Shown piece after piece: positions 7,903-16,807 of a stretch of 37,129 bases of DNA. The notes under the pieces were generated by a model. The model was not told where the DNA came from and did no database searches. It was given only the letters and a program-made list of their open reading frames with translations. Positions within the stretch are counted from its first letter, which is position 1. Every line of letters starts with the position of its first letter. The DNA is from Planctomycetaceae bacterium (GTDB taxonomy: Bacteria > Planctomycetota > Planctomycetia > Planctomycetales > Planctomycetaceae), in NCBI GenBank assembly GCA_021732845.1, contig JAKFUF010000215.1, positions 1 through 37,129 on the forward strand, in the 5' to 3' direction. Position numbers and translations under genes: made by a program.

Positions 7903-8982
7903 ATGTCACCTGAAAAAAACTGCCCCGACTGCGAACCAACGCCCCCCCCTCCGAGCTTCGCGGGGGGCATGAACCGCCGCGACTTCGTGCGGGTTGTCTC
8001 CCTCTCTGCGGCGGCGGCGGCCCTGCCGGGGTTGAGCCACGCCGAGGAGCCAGCCAAGCCCAAGCCCGAAGCGCTGGTCAAGGCGCTGTATGATTCGCTG
8101 ACGATGCCGCAGCGCGAGGAGATCTGCTTCGCCTGGGACCACACCGACGACCGCGGCCTGCTCCGGACCCACGTCTCCAACAATTGGAACGTGGTCGACG
8201 AAAAACAGTTCAACATTTCCGGAAAATTCTTCACAAAAGATCAGCAGGAGATCATCCGCGCGATCTTTCTGGGTCTGTACAACCCGAAGTGGCATGACCG
8301 GATTGAGAAGCAGCTTCGGGACGACGCCGGCGGCTACGGGCTGCATCAGACGATCGCCCTGTTTGGCGAACCGGGAACGGGAAAGTTCGAATTCCTGATG
8401 ACCGGCCGGCACTGCACCATCCGCTGCGATGGCGACAGCAGCGAGCATGTGGCCTTCGGCGGGCCGATCTTTTACGGCCATGCCGCCTCGGGTTTCAACG
8501 AGCAGGTGGGACACCCCGACAATGTCTACTGGCCTCTCGCCCAGAAGGCGAACGGCCTGTTCAAGATGCTGGACGGCACCCAGCGGGAGAAGGCACTGAT
8601 TCTGACGGCCCCCGGCGAAAGCCAGGTCGCCTTCCGTGGCAAGGGGGGAGAGATTCCCGGCCTTGCCGTTGGCGAACTGAGCAGCGACCAGAAGGAGTTT
8701 GCGCAGAAGGTGCTGCTGTCGCTGCTGGAACCGTACCGCACCTCCGATCAGGACGAAGTGCTGCAGGCACTGAAAGCGCAGGGTGGGCTCGACCAATGCC
8801 GCCTGTCTTACTATCGTCAGAATTCGAAGGGCGAATCGGTCGACCTGGGGGATGATGGCGAGTGGGATGTATGGCGTCTGGAGGGGCCGGCGTTTGTCTG
8901 GCACTTCCGGGGTGTGCCGCATGTGCATGTGTGGGTCAACGTCGCCGATGACCCCTCGGTCAAGCTCAACGCGCGTGGGTAG
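7903..8982 (+). CDS. DUF3500 family protein with Tat signal
   Basis: A 359-residue exported protein. Residues 25-50 carry a twin-arginine signal (NRRDFVRVVSLSAAAAALPG) ending near SHAEE, indicating folded export through Tat. The mature part matches the DUF3500 pattern: LYDSLTMPQREEICF near the start, FEFLMTGRHCTIRCDGDS, AFGGPIFYGH, and the C-terminal LEGPAFVWHFRG then PHVHVWVNV. DUF3500 proteins have no established reaction; the conserved His and acidic residues suggest a metal site, but that is inference. AGGAG precedes ATG 7903. The gene stands alone, with gaps on both sides. Confidence 0.85.
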   Translation: MSPEKNCPDCEPTPPPPSFAGGMNRRDFVRVVSLSAAAAALPGLSHAEEPAKPKPEALVKALYDSLTMPQREEICFAWDHTDDRGLLRTHVSNNWNVVDEKQFNISGKFFTKDQQEIIRAIFLGLYNPKWHDRIEKQLRDDAGGYGLHQTIALFGEPGTGKFEFLMTGRHCTIRCDGDSSEHVAFGGPIFYGHAASGFNEQVGHPDNVYWPLAQKANGLFKMLDGTQREKALILTAPGESQVAFRGKGGEIPGLAVGELSSDQKEFAQKVLLSLLEPYRTSDQDEVLQALKAQGGLDQCRLSYYRQNSKGESVDLGDDGEWDVWRLEGPAFVWHFRGVPHVHVWVNVADDPSVKLNARG

Positions 8983-9225
8983 TTCGCTGCTGTTGGGTTG
9001 AGAGGTTCAGGAGCAGTGAGCAGCAGGTGTGCGGCACTAGGCCGCAGGGGCATTTCTAGGATCATTTCCAGGCAAATTTCTCCGGGCTCGGCTGGGAGCA
9101 CGGATTCCGTCACCGACTTCCAGCCTGATTCTCCGTCCCGTTGAGTGTGGGTCACTCCGCAGGGCGAAAGGGTTGGGCAGGACGTGGGTTTGTGGAGGAG
9201 AATTCGACTGAACACGCACATCCCG

Positions 9226-10122
9226 ATGACCGCTGCCGGAAAGGATTCACCGGCTCCAGCCTGTGGATGGATCGCGCTGTCGCGACTGTCGCTGAACCAG
9301 ATGACGACGCTCCGCGCGTCTTTCATCGATGATGTCCTGGCCCTTCAACAGGCCGGATTCCGCACACTGGGGGTCTGGCGTCAAAAGCTGATCGAATATG
9401 GTGAAGAGCGGGCAGTTGACCTGCTGCGCGATTCTGGTGTGCGCGTCTCCAGCCTCTCGTGGGCGGGCGGGTTCACCGGAGCCGACGGACTCTCTTACCG
9501 CGAAGCCCTGCACGATGCCCAACAGGCACTGCGGACGGCTTCCGAGTTGGAGTCCGCCTCGCTGACGATCGTGACCGGGCCGCGCGCCCGCTTCACGCAC
9601 AACCATGCCCGCCGCCTGGTCAGCGATGCCCTGCGCGCCTTGGGCGACATGGCGGGCGAACTGGGCATTCACCTCTGCCTGCAGGCGGTGCCCCGCAACG
9701 AGGGGAAACGCTGGACGTTCCTGCACACGGTGGATGCGGCCCTCGACCTGCTGGGCAAGTGCGACCACCCGCAACTTGGCCTGCTGTTCGACACTCATCA
9801 ATTGTCGCACGAACCCGCACTCCTGGCCCGGTTGCCAGAACTGGTGCCCTTCATCCGGTCCGTGGCGCTGTGCGACAGTCAGGCCGATCTGGCGGGCAAA
9901 CCGACGCGATGTCTTCCCGGGCGTGGCTCACTTCCCCTGTTGGACATCATCGTCCAGCTCGAACAGGCTGGCTACCGGGGCTACTACGAAGCCCAGGTGC
10001 TTTCGCGAACCTGCTGGGATGCCATTCCTGCCGAAGTCGCCCAGGACTGCGCCGACCTGCTCCGGCAGTTGCAGCGTCAGTACCGCATTCAACAGCCCGA
10101 GGCCGAAACGCGTACAGTATGA
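9226..10122 (+). CDS. Sugar phosphate isomerase/epimerase-like TIM-barrel protein
   Basis: About 298 residues with the pattern of the xylose isomerase-like / AP endonuclease 2 superfamily: ALQQAGFRTLGVW, LRDSGVRVSSLSW, LGIHLCLQAVP, LGLLFDTHQL with metal-type D189 and H191, PGRGSLPL, and GYRGYYEAQV near the end. The residue usually Glu in the strand-5 metal site appears as Gln (Q153, CLQAVP), so metal binding may differ. Soluble; substrate unknown. Start choice is awkward: the strong GGAGGAG at 9194-9200 is ideally placed for CTG 9208, while the first ATG is at 9226. I report ATG 9226. Confidence 0.75.
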   Translation: MTAAGKDSPAPACGWIALSRLSLNQMTTLRASFIDDVLALQQAGFRTLGVWRQKLIEYGEERAVDLLRDSGVRVSSLSWAGGFTGADGLSYREALHDAQQALRTASELESASLTIVTGPRARFTHNHARRLVSDALRALGDMAGELGIHLCLQAVPRNEGKRWTFLHTVDAALDLLGKCDHPQLGLLFDTHQLSHEPALLARLPELVPFIRSVALCDSQADLAGKPTRCLPGRGSLPLLDIIVQLEQAGYRGYYEAQVLSRTCWDAIPAEVAQDCADLLRQLQRQYRIQQPEAETRTV

Positions 10123-10191
10123 TGGTCGCCAGGGAAGGTCACCAAAATTGCAGTTCCGCAGATTGTTCTCAGCCTCAAGAAGGATGACGTG

Positions 10192-10701
10192 ATGCGTAAG
10201 GTATTTCTCTGGATTCTGATTGTGGGATCCGTGACCAGCCTGACCGGCTGCCCGCCATTGCCCCAGATGAGTCCGCATGAGACGCCGGTCAGCTCGGCCC
10301 CTCCGATCACGCCAAACCTCCCGCCCCCCAACCTGCCGGGCAAGGAAGACCCCGATGCTCCGCGGGAGTTCACGACGACCAAATCAGGGCTGAAATACCG
10401 CATCCTGCGCAAGGGCAATGGCAAGAAGCCCAGGCTCAGCAACGAAGTCACCGTACATTATCGCGGCACCCTCGACGATGGCACGCAGTTCGACAGTTCT
10501 TACGACCGTGGCGAGACCACCTCCTTCCCGCTGAGTGGTGTCGTTCCAGGCTGGCAGGAGGGGCTGCAACTGATCGATCAGGGCGGGATGATTGAACTGG
10601 AGATTCCCTCCGAGTTGGGATACGGAGAACGCGGGGCGGGAGGCAGCATCCCTCCCAACGCCACGCTGCACTTCATCGTCGAGCTGTTCAAAATCCAGTG
10701 A
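10192..10701 (+). CDS. FKBP-type peptidyl-prolyl isomerase lipoprotein
   Basis: About 169 residues. An N-terminal lipoprotein signal (LWILIVGSVTSLTGC, lipobox LTGC) is followed by a proline-rich linker and one FKBP domain. Domain signs: TKSGLKYRIL, VTVHYRGTLDDGTQFDSSYDRG, FPLSGVVPGWQEGL, IPSELGYGERGAGG, IPPNATLHFIVELF. The active-site aromatic residues of FKBPs are largely present. Likely role: folding of envelope proteins at a membrane. ATG 10192 is preceded by AAGGA; a GTG at 10189 would add one residue. The gene follows the isomerase-like gene by about 70 bases and could share its transcript. Confidence 0.93.
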   Translation: MRKVFLWILIVGSVTSLTGCPPLPQMSPHETPVSSAPPITPNLPPPNLPGKEDPDAPREFTTTKSGLKYRILRKGNGKKPRLSNEVTVHYRGTLDDGTQFDSSYDRGETTSFPLSGVVPGWQEGLQLIDQGGMIELEIPSELGYGERGAGGSIPPNATLHFIVELFKIQ

Positions 10702-10790
10702 GTCTGGCGACTCATTTCGGTCGGCGGGTCGCTCCCATTCGGACCGTGCCGCACTGCGGCAGCGACAGTGGCAAAATGAAAAAACCGGTC

Positions 10791-10820
10791 TGGACAGAAT
10801 CGATTTCTCAAGTGTAGAGT
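10791..10820 (+). promoter_or_regulatory. Candidate promoter of the cold-shock gene
   Basis: TGGACA (10791-10796) and TAGAGT (10815-10820) are 18 bases apart, leaving a leader of about 65 bases before ATG 10891. The match is moderate. Confidence 0.35.
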
Positions 10821-10890
10821 CAATGAGTGAACCGCCTGAACCCGTCGTGTCGGGCACAAACACTGAGTTTTCTGATTGAGGATGTGAAGG

Positions 10891-11088
10891 ATGCCAGAAG
10901 GTACCATCAAGCGACTGACGGAGAAGGGCTTCGGGTTCATCGACACGGGGACTGGCAAAGATCTGTTCTTCCACATGTCCGCTCTCGAAGGTGTCCGCTA
11001 CGACGACCTGCGCGAAGGTCAGCATGTCTCGTACAAGGTCGGCCAGGGTCCCAAGGGACCATGCGCCGAAGGGGTTAAAGTCGTCTGA
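10891..11088 (+). CDS. Cold-shock domain protein
   Basis: A 65-residue, single-domain protein that covers a whole cold-shock domain. RNP1 is visible as KGFGFI and RNP2 as DLFFHMS, the two motifs that stack on single-stranded nucleic acid. The product should bind RNA or ssDNA as a chaperone or anti-terminator. TGAAGG precedes ATG 10891 closely. The gene has its own candidate promoter and a strong terminator-like hairpin downstream, so it is probably monocistronic. Sequence alone does not show whether it is cold-induced. Confidence 0.95.
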   Translation: MPEGTIKRLTEKGFGFIDTGTGKDLFFHMSALEGVRYDDLREGQHVSYKVGQGPKGPCAEGVKVV

Positions 11089-11118
11089 TTGCAAAGCAAC
11101 AGATGACATCGAATCATG

Positions 11119-11153
11119 CGAGGCCGATGGAAACATCGGTCTCGTTTGCTTTG
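11119..11153 (+). terminator. Rho-independent-like terminator after the cold-shock gene
   Basis: A stem of GAGGCCGATG with CATCGGTCTC (one G-T pair) around a GAAA tetraloop at 11120-11143 is followed by GTTTGCTTTGG. The stem is strong; the T-tract is interrupted. Confidence 0.7.
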
Positions 11154-11747
11154 GCCAGACGTGCTTGGATCGGTTCACGTGTGCCATGTCGATGTCGACC
11201 CGATTCCTGGCATGATCAGATCGAAGAAAGCCATCAGCATCAACGACTGTCCTGCGTACTTGTCTGAACTCAATATGCGGTCTCCGATGTTTCAACCCAC
11301 GCCGTCGTCCCGGCCACGCTGCGCAATCATGAAATCTTTCCAGTTTCCCGGTTGAGCGAAGTCGCACTTTCGATCGTGCGAAGTTCCAATCCGCTGTCCG
11401 CCGCGGAGATTGAACTGCTTGAAAACTTGTATCAAAAGCGCGGGGTCTCGGCGGACCAACTTCTCTCACACCGATGCCGCCACCATGCCGGCGAAAAGGG
11501 ACCTGCCCGAATCGCTGCGTCCCTTCGCCTTCCGCAACGCCTCCGAACTGCGTTCCGGGAGCGACCTGCGAATCCACCTCGAGCGGCTGTTGATTGTTCT
11601 CACCTCCGCCTGGTCCCATTCTCCACGCTACGCCCATGGTCCGTAATCGAGTACGATGCCGCTCTCTGATTCGTTGGCCCTCCAGCTTCCCCACCCCTGT
11701 CGGTTGATCGCCTGAAACCGTGGCGACACCAATTCTGGACGCTTCTC
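11154..11747. other. Long stretch without a supported gene
   Basis: Nearly 600 bases without a recognisable product. A 53-codon frame starting at ATG 11485 and a 105-codon frame starting at TTG 11352 exist, but neither has a Shine-Dalgarno sequence or a recognisable motif. The last part presumably holds the promoter of the aldolase gene. I see no repeats here. Confidence 0.45.
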
Positions 11748-12542
11748 ATGAAACGCAACCCCGTCAAGGCGGCACTCAAGGCCGGCCAGCCCCAGGTCGG
11801 CACGTGGCTCTCCTGCGGTGATTTGTATGCCACGCGCGTGATGGCACGCGTCGGCTTTCCGTGGCTCACTGTCGACCTCGAACATTCGCCGATCGACATC
11901 AGCCAGGCCTCCGCCCTGTTCGGAGCGATCGCCGAGGCCGGCTGCGTCCCCCTGGCCCGTGTGCCACGGGGCACGCACGAGAACATCAAGCGGGTGCTGG
12001 ATGGCGGCGCGCACGGGATCGTGGTGCCGATGGTGAACACCGTCGAAGAAGCCAAGGTGGCCATCGCCGCCGCCAAATATCCGCCCACCGGCAACCGCTC
12101 GATCGGTGGCGGCCTTGCCGCCCTGAACTACGACAGCACCGCCGGAGACTATTTCAAGCATGCCAATGACGAAATCGCTGTGATTCTCCAGACGGAGTCC
12201 CCAGAAGGGGTCCAGAACGCCGAAGCGATCTACAGTCTGCCGGGCGTCGACGCCATTTTCGTTGGCCCGAACGATTTGACGGCGCAGATGCGCGGTCCCG
12301 ACGGAATTGACCCGTCGCCCGCTGAACTGGAAGAAATGCTGCAGCGCGTACTCGCCGCCGGCAAGAAAGTCGGCACGCCCGTCGGTCTGCATGTCCAGAC
12401 CATCGAACAAGTGAAGCAGCGGATCGAGGAAGGCTGGCAGTTCATCGCCATCGGCAGCGAACTCCGGTTCATGACGCTGGAAGCGCAGAAAATCGTCACT
12501 GGCCTGAATCTAAAGAAAGCCACCGATCTGGCTCGGTATTAA
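11748..12542 (+). CDS. HpcH/HpaI family aldolase
   Basis: A 264-residue class II (divalent metal) pyruvate aldolase. Catalytic residues line up one position later than in E. coli HpaI: H46 in DLEHSP, R71 in LARVPRG, metal ligands E150 in QTESPEG and D176 in [17 protein letters not shown] and the R-S-I-G-G-G segment ([10 protein letters not shown]) are also typical. Such enzymes cleave 4-hydroxy-2-oxo acids, for example 2-keto-3-deoxy-L-rhamnonate or 4-hydroxy-2-oxoheptanedioate, to pyruvate and an aldehyde. The substrate cannot be read from sequence. Together with the enolase-superfamily and isomerase-like genes it hints at sugar-acid use, though these genes are not in one operon. A terminator-like hairpin follows. 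Confidence 0.92.
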   Translation: MKRNPVKAALKAGQPQVGTWLSCGDLYATRVMARVGFPWLTVDLEHSPIDISQASALFGAIAEAGCVPLARVPRGTHENIKRVLDGGAHGIVVPMVNTVEEAKVAIAAAKYPPTGNRSIGGGLAALNYDSTAGDYFKHANDEIAVILQTESPEGVQNAEAIYSLPGVDAIFVGPNDLTAQMRGPDGIDPSPAELEEMLQRVLAAGKKVGTPVGLHVQTIEQVKQRIEEGWQFIAIGSELRFMTLEAQKIVTGLNLKKATDLARY

Positions 12543-12583
12543 GTCCCGTTCCGGGTAAGCCGCGGCTGAAAAGATTCCAAACC

Positions 12584-12608
12584 CCACCGAGTTCATCTCG
12601 GTGGTTTT
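12584..12608 (+). terminator. Rho-independent terminator after the aldolase gene
   Basis: CCACCGAG and CTCGGTGG form a perfect eight-base stem around TTCAT, followed by TTTT. It starts about 40 bases after the aldolase stop. Confidence 0.8.
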
Positions 12609-12767
12609 CGGGACTCTGCACTACGGGCGTGCGGTTTGTCCATCGTCCAGAAGTTAAAAAAACCTGCCAGGCAGTACAAAAGGCCGGCTTGGAGCAAAGT
12701 CTTCCCATAGACGAGCGGCAGCACTCCTCCGAGCGCAGAAGGCTTTGCTCGACACGGGTGGTGAACC

Positions 12768-14642
12768 ATGATGAAATTCGGCCTGGGGATCTTTGCGCTG
12801 CTCGTGGCTCCGCTGGCTCTGTCACGGGCCGACGAGTTCGAACAGTTGGATGCCAACCGCGATGGCATCATCACTCGTGAAGAATTCACCCGCAGCCGCG
12901 CGCCTGCAAAAACTCTTTCCTTCGACACGAGGGAGGCGGCACGGGCACATGCCGCCGCCCGGCGTGCGGCCAACTTCAAGTTGTTTGCCGAAGCCTTCGA
13001 ACAGGGAAAAGCTCTGACAACCCGCGCCAGGCTCGAACGGGCAGCGGCAGTCAGCGCCGAGCTTGTCTCCAAGGCCGAGGGGGTGACGGATCCCAAAACC
13101 GCCGAGCAGATGGCCAAGGGCGGCTATGCGTCACGCTCTCCGGTCTATCCACGCGAGAGCCACATTGTCCGGCTGATCTGCGCCCGCACGTGGCTCCGCG
13201 ACAGCATCCAACCCAATTCGGCGAGCTGGCTGTTGCTGGCCGACACCGTGGAACTGCGCTGGCCAACGGAAGAAAACCAGGCCGAATTGCGGACCCTTGT
13301 TCAGGATCATGACCCCGAAATTCGGGCCATGGCCATTGAGGCCCTCGCCACCCTGCATGATCCCGCCGATCTGGAGTTTTTAGCGAGTCAATACACGGGA
13401 CATTTCTCAGCCGAGTCACCCACATCCGCCATCTTTGTGAAACAGTTGCCGGTCTGGGCGAATGGATGGCCCAATCAATGGGCGGCACCGGAAGAAGACC
13501 CGCTGTGCCTCGACCTCTTCTGGCGGCAGCCAACGCTCGGCGAACATGTCGATCGGGCCTTGCAGGAAATCACAGGGGACCGAGTGACCCGCGCGACGTT
13601 CAAGGATTGGGTGGCAAAGCACGGCAACACGCGGCAGAGCTTCTGGTACTGGCAGCAGAAGTTGCAGAGACAGTTCGACCAGACGCAATTTGTTGTCCAT
13701 CGGCTCGCCGCAGCGGATCCGGTTGCGTTTGAGCGAGCACTGTCGGCGGCGTTCGACAAGTTGCGTAAAACCGTTCGCGCGGAGTTGGCAACGCTGGACC
13801 CTCAAACGGAGGCCAAGGTTGTGCTGCTGGCGAAGAATACGAAAACTGGAACCCATGACTTGGCCCTCCCGGAAAATCGGTTCTTCGATCCCCCCTGGCA
13901 AACTCGTCTGACCAACGACGAACTGTTCGCCCTGTTGGAAGGTGGTCGCCCCTGGGGTGATGTCGACTGGGTCGACGCGCAGGGGAACACGGGCGAGCTG
14001 CGGACCCGGGTGGTGACGCGGGTCATGCTCAACGCCGAACAGGCGTTTGCCCGCGAGGATGTGCCACGGCTTCAGAAGTTGCTCGACGCGCCCGATCCGC
14101 CATTCTGGTGGCCGGCCCGCGCTGCCACACTGATCGGCATTTCGCGGCTATTGCCCGCGGCCACCCTGGACGCTCTCGACGATCCGCAGACCACAGGCGG
14201 CTACCTCCGCCGGGCGCTTGGGGCGGAGCCAGAAGCCCTCGTTCGCGGCTATGTGGCTCGCGAACTGGTCCGGGTCGGACTGCCGGCGAACAAGCCGTTC
14301 CTGCTCCAGCAGTTTTTTGACGAAAAAGACAGCAACACCCTGGAAGACGTTCGATTCTCGATCCTGGAAGCCCTGGGCGAGAAGCCGCTGTCGATCGAGA
14401 AACGCACGTTTCTGATCGAGCTGTGGAAGGACAACCGCTCCCGCGTGCTGTTCACCCGCCCACGCACATCAATCAGCAGTGGCTGGCACCGCCGCGCCGC
14501 CGTGAAATCCTTCAACGCGCACGCCGGGCGGGAACTCGTCACGATCGAGGATCTCAACGATCTGCTGCAGGATGAAAAGGCCGAAGCGACATTCGATCGG
14601 ATTCTGAAGCTCATCAGGGACATGGAAGCCCTCGCTAAGTAG
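12768..14642 (+). CDS. Secreted EF-hand protein of unknown function
   Basis: I do not recognise a named family for this 624-residue protein. The first ~21 residues look like a Sec signal peptide (GLGIFALLVAPLALSRA). Immediately after it lies one EF-hand loop, DANRDGIITREEF (from D28), expected to bind Ca2+. The rest is largely alpha-helical and soluble, with a HEAT-like segment (DHDPEIRAMAIEALATLHDP, about 181-200) and further repeats rich in Arg, Glu and Leu. EF-hands near signal peptides are common in planctomycete secreted proteins. Starts at ATG 12768 or 12771. It stands alone between the aldolase terminator and a repeat block. Confidence 0.75.
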   Translation: MMKFGLGIFALLVAPLALSRADEFEQLDANRDGIITREEFTRSRAPAKTLSFDTREAARAHAAARRAANFKLFAEAFEQGKALTTRARLERAAAVSAELVSKAEGVTDPKTAEQMAKGGYASRSPVYPRESHIVRLICARTWLRDSIQPNSASWLLLADTVELRWPTEENQAELRTLVQDHDPEIRAMAIEALATLHDPADLEFLASQYTGHFSAESPTSAIFVKQLPVWANGWPNQWAAPEEDPLCLDLFWRQPTLGEHVDRALQEITGDRVTRATFKDWVAKHGNTRQSFWYWQQKLQRQFDQTQFVVHRLAAADPVAFERALSAAFDKLRKTVRAELATLDPQTEAKVVLLAKNTKTGTHDLALPENRFFDPPWQTRLTNDELFALLEGGRPWGDVDWVDAQGNTGELRTRVVTRVMLNAEQAFAREDVPRLQKLLDAPDPPFWWPARAATLIGISRLLPAATLDALDDPQTTGGYLRRALGAEPEALVRGYVARELVRVGLPANKPFLLQQFFDEKDSNTLEDVRFSILEALGEKPLSIEKRTFLIELWKDNRSRVLFTRPRTSISSGWHRRAAVKSFNAHAGRELVTIEDLNDLLQDEKAEATFDRILKLIRDMEALAK

Positions 14643-14712
14643 CCTTCGTTCTAGCGGCATGGCGCAAGCCGTCCGGTGAGTGCTTTCGAACAACGAGCGT
14701 CGCCCGCTCTTG

Positions 14713-14850
14713 TTAGGACCGCGGCAAGAATAACTGTCGATTTTTGACGAGCCGCACAGCCAATGAGCCGGAGGGCCTTAGCCGGCCTTAGCCGGCCTTA
14801 GCCCCCGGTTGGAGGATGATCGGAAGACGCCAACGCCACGAACCGGACGC
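14713..14850 (+). repeat. Interspersed repeat G, copy 1 (three 10-bp units)
   Basis: Nearly identical to 18213-18340 from TTAGGACCGCGGCAAGAATA to CGAACCGGACGC. Inside, the unit CCTTAGCCGG occurs three times here and twice in copy 2, accounting exactly for the length difference (138 versus 128 bases). It fills much of the gap after the EF-hand gene. Confidence 0.85.
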
Positions 14851-14921
14851 CAACGCGCGCTAACGCGTGCCGGCTGATGAATCTGCCCTCAATCGGCGTC
14901 CATCCCAAGCAACTTCACCAT

Positions 14922-15033
14922 GTTATTGTTGTCGCGATCCTTAGCGTCCGGTTCGTCGGCGTTGCCAATGCGAACTTTTTCACCGAACCGGGGGCTAATG
15001 CCGGCTAATGCCTCCGGCTGAGGCTGGTCATCC
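14922..15033 (-). repeat. Inverted partial copy of repeat G
   Basis: GTTATTGTTGTCGCGATCCT (14922-14941) is the degenerate reverse complement of the start of repeat G. GCGTCCGGTTCG and CCGGGGGCTAATGCCGGCTA, then CCTCCGGCTGA, are inverted versions of its body. With copy 1 this makes an imperfect inverted repeat about 320 bases long. The remaining bases to 15150 hold nothing I can name. Confidence 0.65.
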
Positions 15034-15150
15034 GTGAACTCGGCCTGCCCAAGGTTTGAATTGCCACGTTGAACTGCTATAGACGAAAGACGTTCACTCG
15101 CGACGATGGCGGCCGAGGACAGATTCTTCCCATGGGCGATGCACTGCGTG

Positions 15151-16371
15151 ATGGCGAAGGCGGAGTTACATTTTGGGACGACGGGCGTGTGCCACGTCGA
15201 GCTGCATCCCGAGCGGGCGCATGTGGTTCGGACTGCGCCGCCGGCGATCTCTGACCCTGCGCAGGCAGTGCGTTCGGCCCTCGAGCATCCCCTCGACTTC
15301 CCCCCGCTGGGGCAGTTGTGCACACCGGGTGACCGGGTGGTGCTGGCCTTGGACCGCAACACGCCGCAAGCAGGCCTGGTGCTGGGGGAGGTTCTGCCCA
15401 TCCTGCAGCAGCGGGGAGTCGCGCCGGACCAAGTGACCATTCTGCAACCGGCTGCCTTGTCGGGGGAAACGCCAGATCCGCGCGGCAGTTTTGCGCCAGA
15501 ATTGCGAGAAGCCGTCGCTTGGAAAATCCACGACCCCACCGACGAGACGCAACTGGGATATCTCGCCACAACCGCTCGCAACGAGAGGATTTACCTCGCC
15601 CGCGATCTGCTGAACGCGGATGTCGTCGTTTCCATTGGCGGAATGGAATACGACCCGGTGATCGGGTTTCGCGGAACCGGCAGCGTCTTCTACCCCGGTC
15701 TGTCTTCGGCGGCCGCGATCGCACATGCCCACGGAATGGCCCACAGCGAACTTGACCCCGACGACGAACGCCCGCTGCGGCAAGAGATCGACGAGATCGC
15801 GTGGCTCGTGGGAGCCCAGTTCTCCATTCAGGTCGTGCCGGCCGGCGGCTCGGGCGTGGCTGCGGTGCTGGCCGGCGCGGTCGAATCCGTCGCCAAGGCC
15901 GGGAAGGAACTGCTGGCGAAGCACTGGCTGGTGGAAACTCCGGAACGTGTGCCGGTGGTGGTCTGTGCCGTCGATGCCGATGCTGGCGGACATGGCTGGG
16001 ACCAGGTGGGGGCCGCCATGGCCGCCGCCCGCAGCCTGGTGACGAAGGGGGGGCGAATCGTCATCCTCTCCCAGTTGCATGGAACGCTCGGAGCCGGCAT
16101 GCGGCTGATCAGCGAGAGCCGCAGTCCGCGGGACGCCCTGCAACCGCTGCGGCAGCTCACGCCGCCCGACTGGATTGCCGCCAGCCAACTCGCCATGGCC
16201 GCCGACTGGGCACACCTGTACCTGCTGAGCGACCTGCACCCGGAAGCGGTGGACTCCCTGTTCGTCTCGCGCATGACCCACGAGCGGGAACTGCAGCGCC
16301 TGCTGGATGCCGCCCCCGCCGCATTGCTGCTGCCCAGTGCGCAGCATGTCTGCGGACATGTTCTGGGATAG
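15151..16371 (+). CDS. LarA-like (DUF2088) protein lacking key nickel-pincer residues
   Basis: About 406 residues with the layout of lactate racemase LarA and related nickel-pincer enzymes: AELHFGTTG start, WKIHDPTDETQLGYL, LLNADVVVSIGG, GFRGTGSVFYPGLSSA and a C-terminal domain with VTKGGRIVILSQL. With a constant offset of six from L. plantarum LarA, H200 is kept as H194, but H174 is D168, cofactor-binding K184 is S178 (GTGS instead of GGGK), and H108 falls on or next to A102. The protein probably cannot hold the pincer covalently and may have another function. ATG 15151 fits the family start; ATG 15106 is also possible. No larB, larC or larE genes lie nearby. Confidence 0.75.
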   Translation: MAKAELHFGTTGVCHVELHPERAHVVRTAPPAISDPAQAVRSALEHPLDFPPLGQLCTPGDRVVLALDRNTPQAGLVLGEVLPILQQRGVAPDQVTILQPAALSGETPDPRGSFAPELREAVAWKIHDPTDETQLGYLATTARNERIYLARDLLNADVVVSIGGMEYDPVIGFRGTGSVFYPGLSSAAAIAHAHGMAHSELDPDDERPLRQEIDEIAWLVGAQFSIQVVPAGGSGVAAVLAGAVESVAKAGKELLAKHWLVETPERVPVVVCAVDADAGGHGWDQVGAAMAAARSLVTKGGRIVILSQLHGTLGAGMRLISESRSPRDALQPLRQLTPPDWIAASQLAMAADWAHLYLLSDLHPEAVDSLFVSRMTHERELQRLLDAAPAALLLPSAQHVCGHVLG

Positions 16372-16410
16372 GTTCGGCGGGGCGGGCGTTCTGAAGAACG
16401 AACGCCAAAT

Positions 16411-16546
16411 AATTTCAAATTTCAGATTTAAAATTTCACAGTAAAATGCCTTGCTGGAGCATTTTATTTGCGGGGTGAAAGCTGCGTCCCGCACCGCCGA
16501 GATGCAGCAGCCAGTTCGACGCCGCTGCAAAGGCTGTGAGATTTGC
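16411..16546. repeat. Interspersed element, copy C (decayed)
   Basis: The left end AATTTCAAATTTCAGATTTA and TTTCACAGTAAAATGCC match copies A and B. The right end CCAGTTCGACGCCGCTGCAA, then GGCTGTGAGATTTG, is a degraded form of the right ends of A and D. Nothing else is evident in the gap to the PAS gene. Confidence 0.65.
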
Positions 16547-16807
16547 CGACCGTCACGGATTTGTGTGGGGCACGCCAGTTCATCTGAGCCAGGATGAGAG
16601 AGGATGCTTTCATTCAACGCTGTCGCCAGCAGATCCTTTCCCATCCACTGGTTGCCGGCGGCCTGCAGGTCAATCTCGCGTAATCTGCGGCTGGCAGTTA
16701 TATAAGGGTTTGGGGAGTCGGATTCCTTGTGGATTCAGCCTGACCGCACGCCCGCCGCCCCGCACTTTAGCTGCACAAAGCCCACATCTGTTGGACCACG
16801 GTTGGCT

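Noticed and set aside
9029-9045. TGCGGC/GCCGCA hairpin as a terminator after the DUF3500 gene
   Set aside because: Short stem with no following T-run.
10747-10761. TGCCGCACTGCGGCA hairpin as a terminator after the FKBP gene
   Set aside because: No T-run, and it lies just upstream of the candidate cold-shock promoter.
11352-11669. 105-codon frame after the cold-shock gene
   Set aside because: TTG start, no ribosome site, no motif, and a competing frame over the same bases.
10384-11694. Long 436-codon frame on the minus strand
   Set aside because: It runs opposite to the FKBP and cold-shock genes, both strongly supported, and shows no domain.
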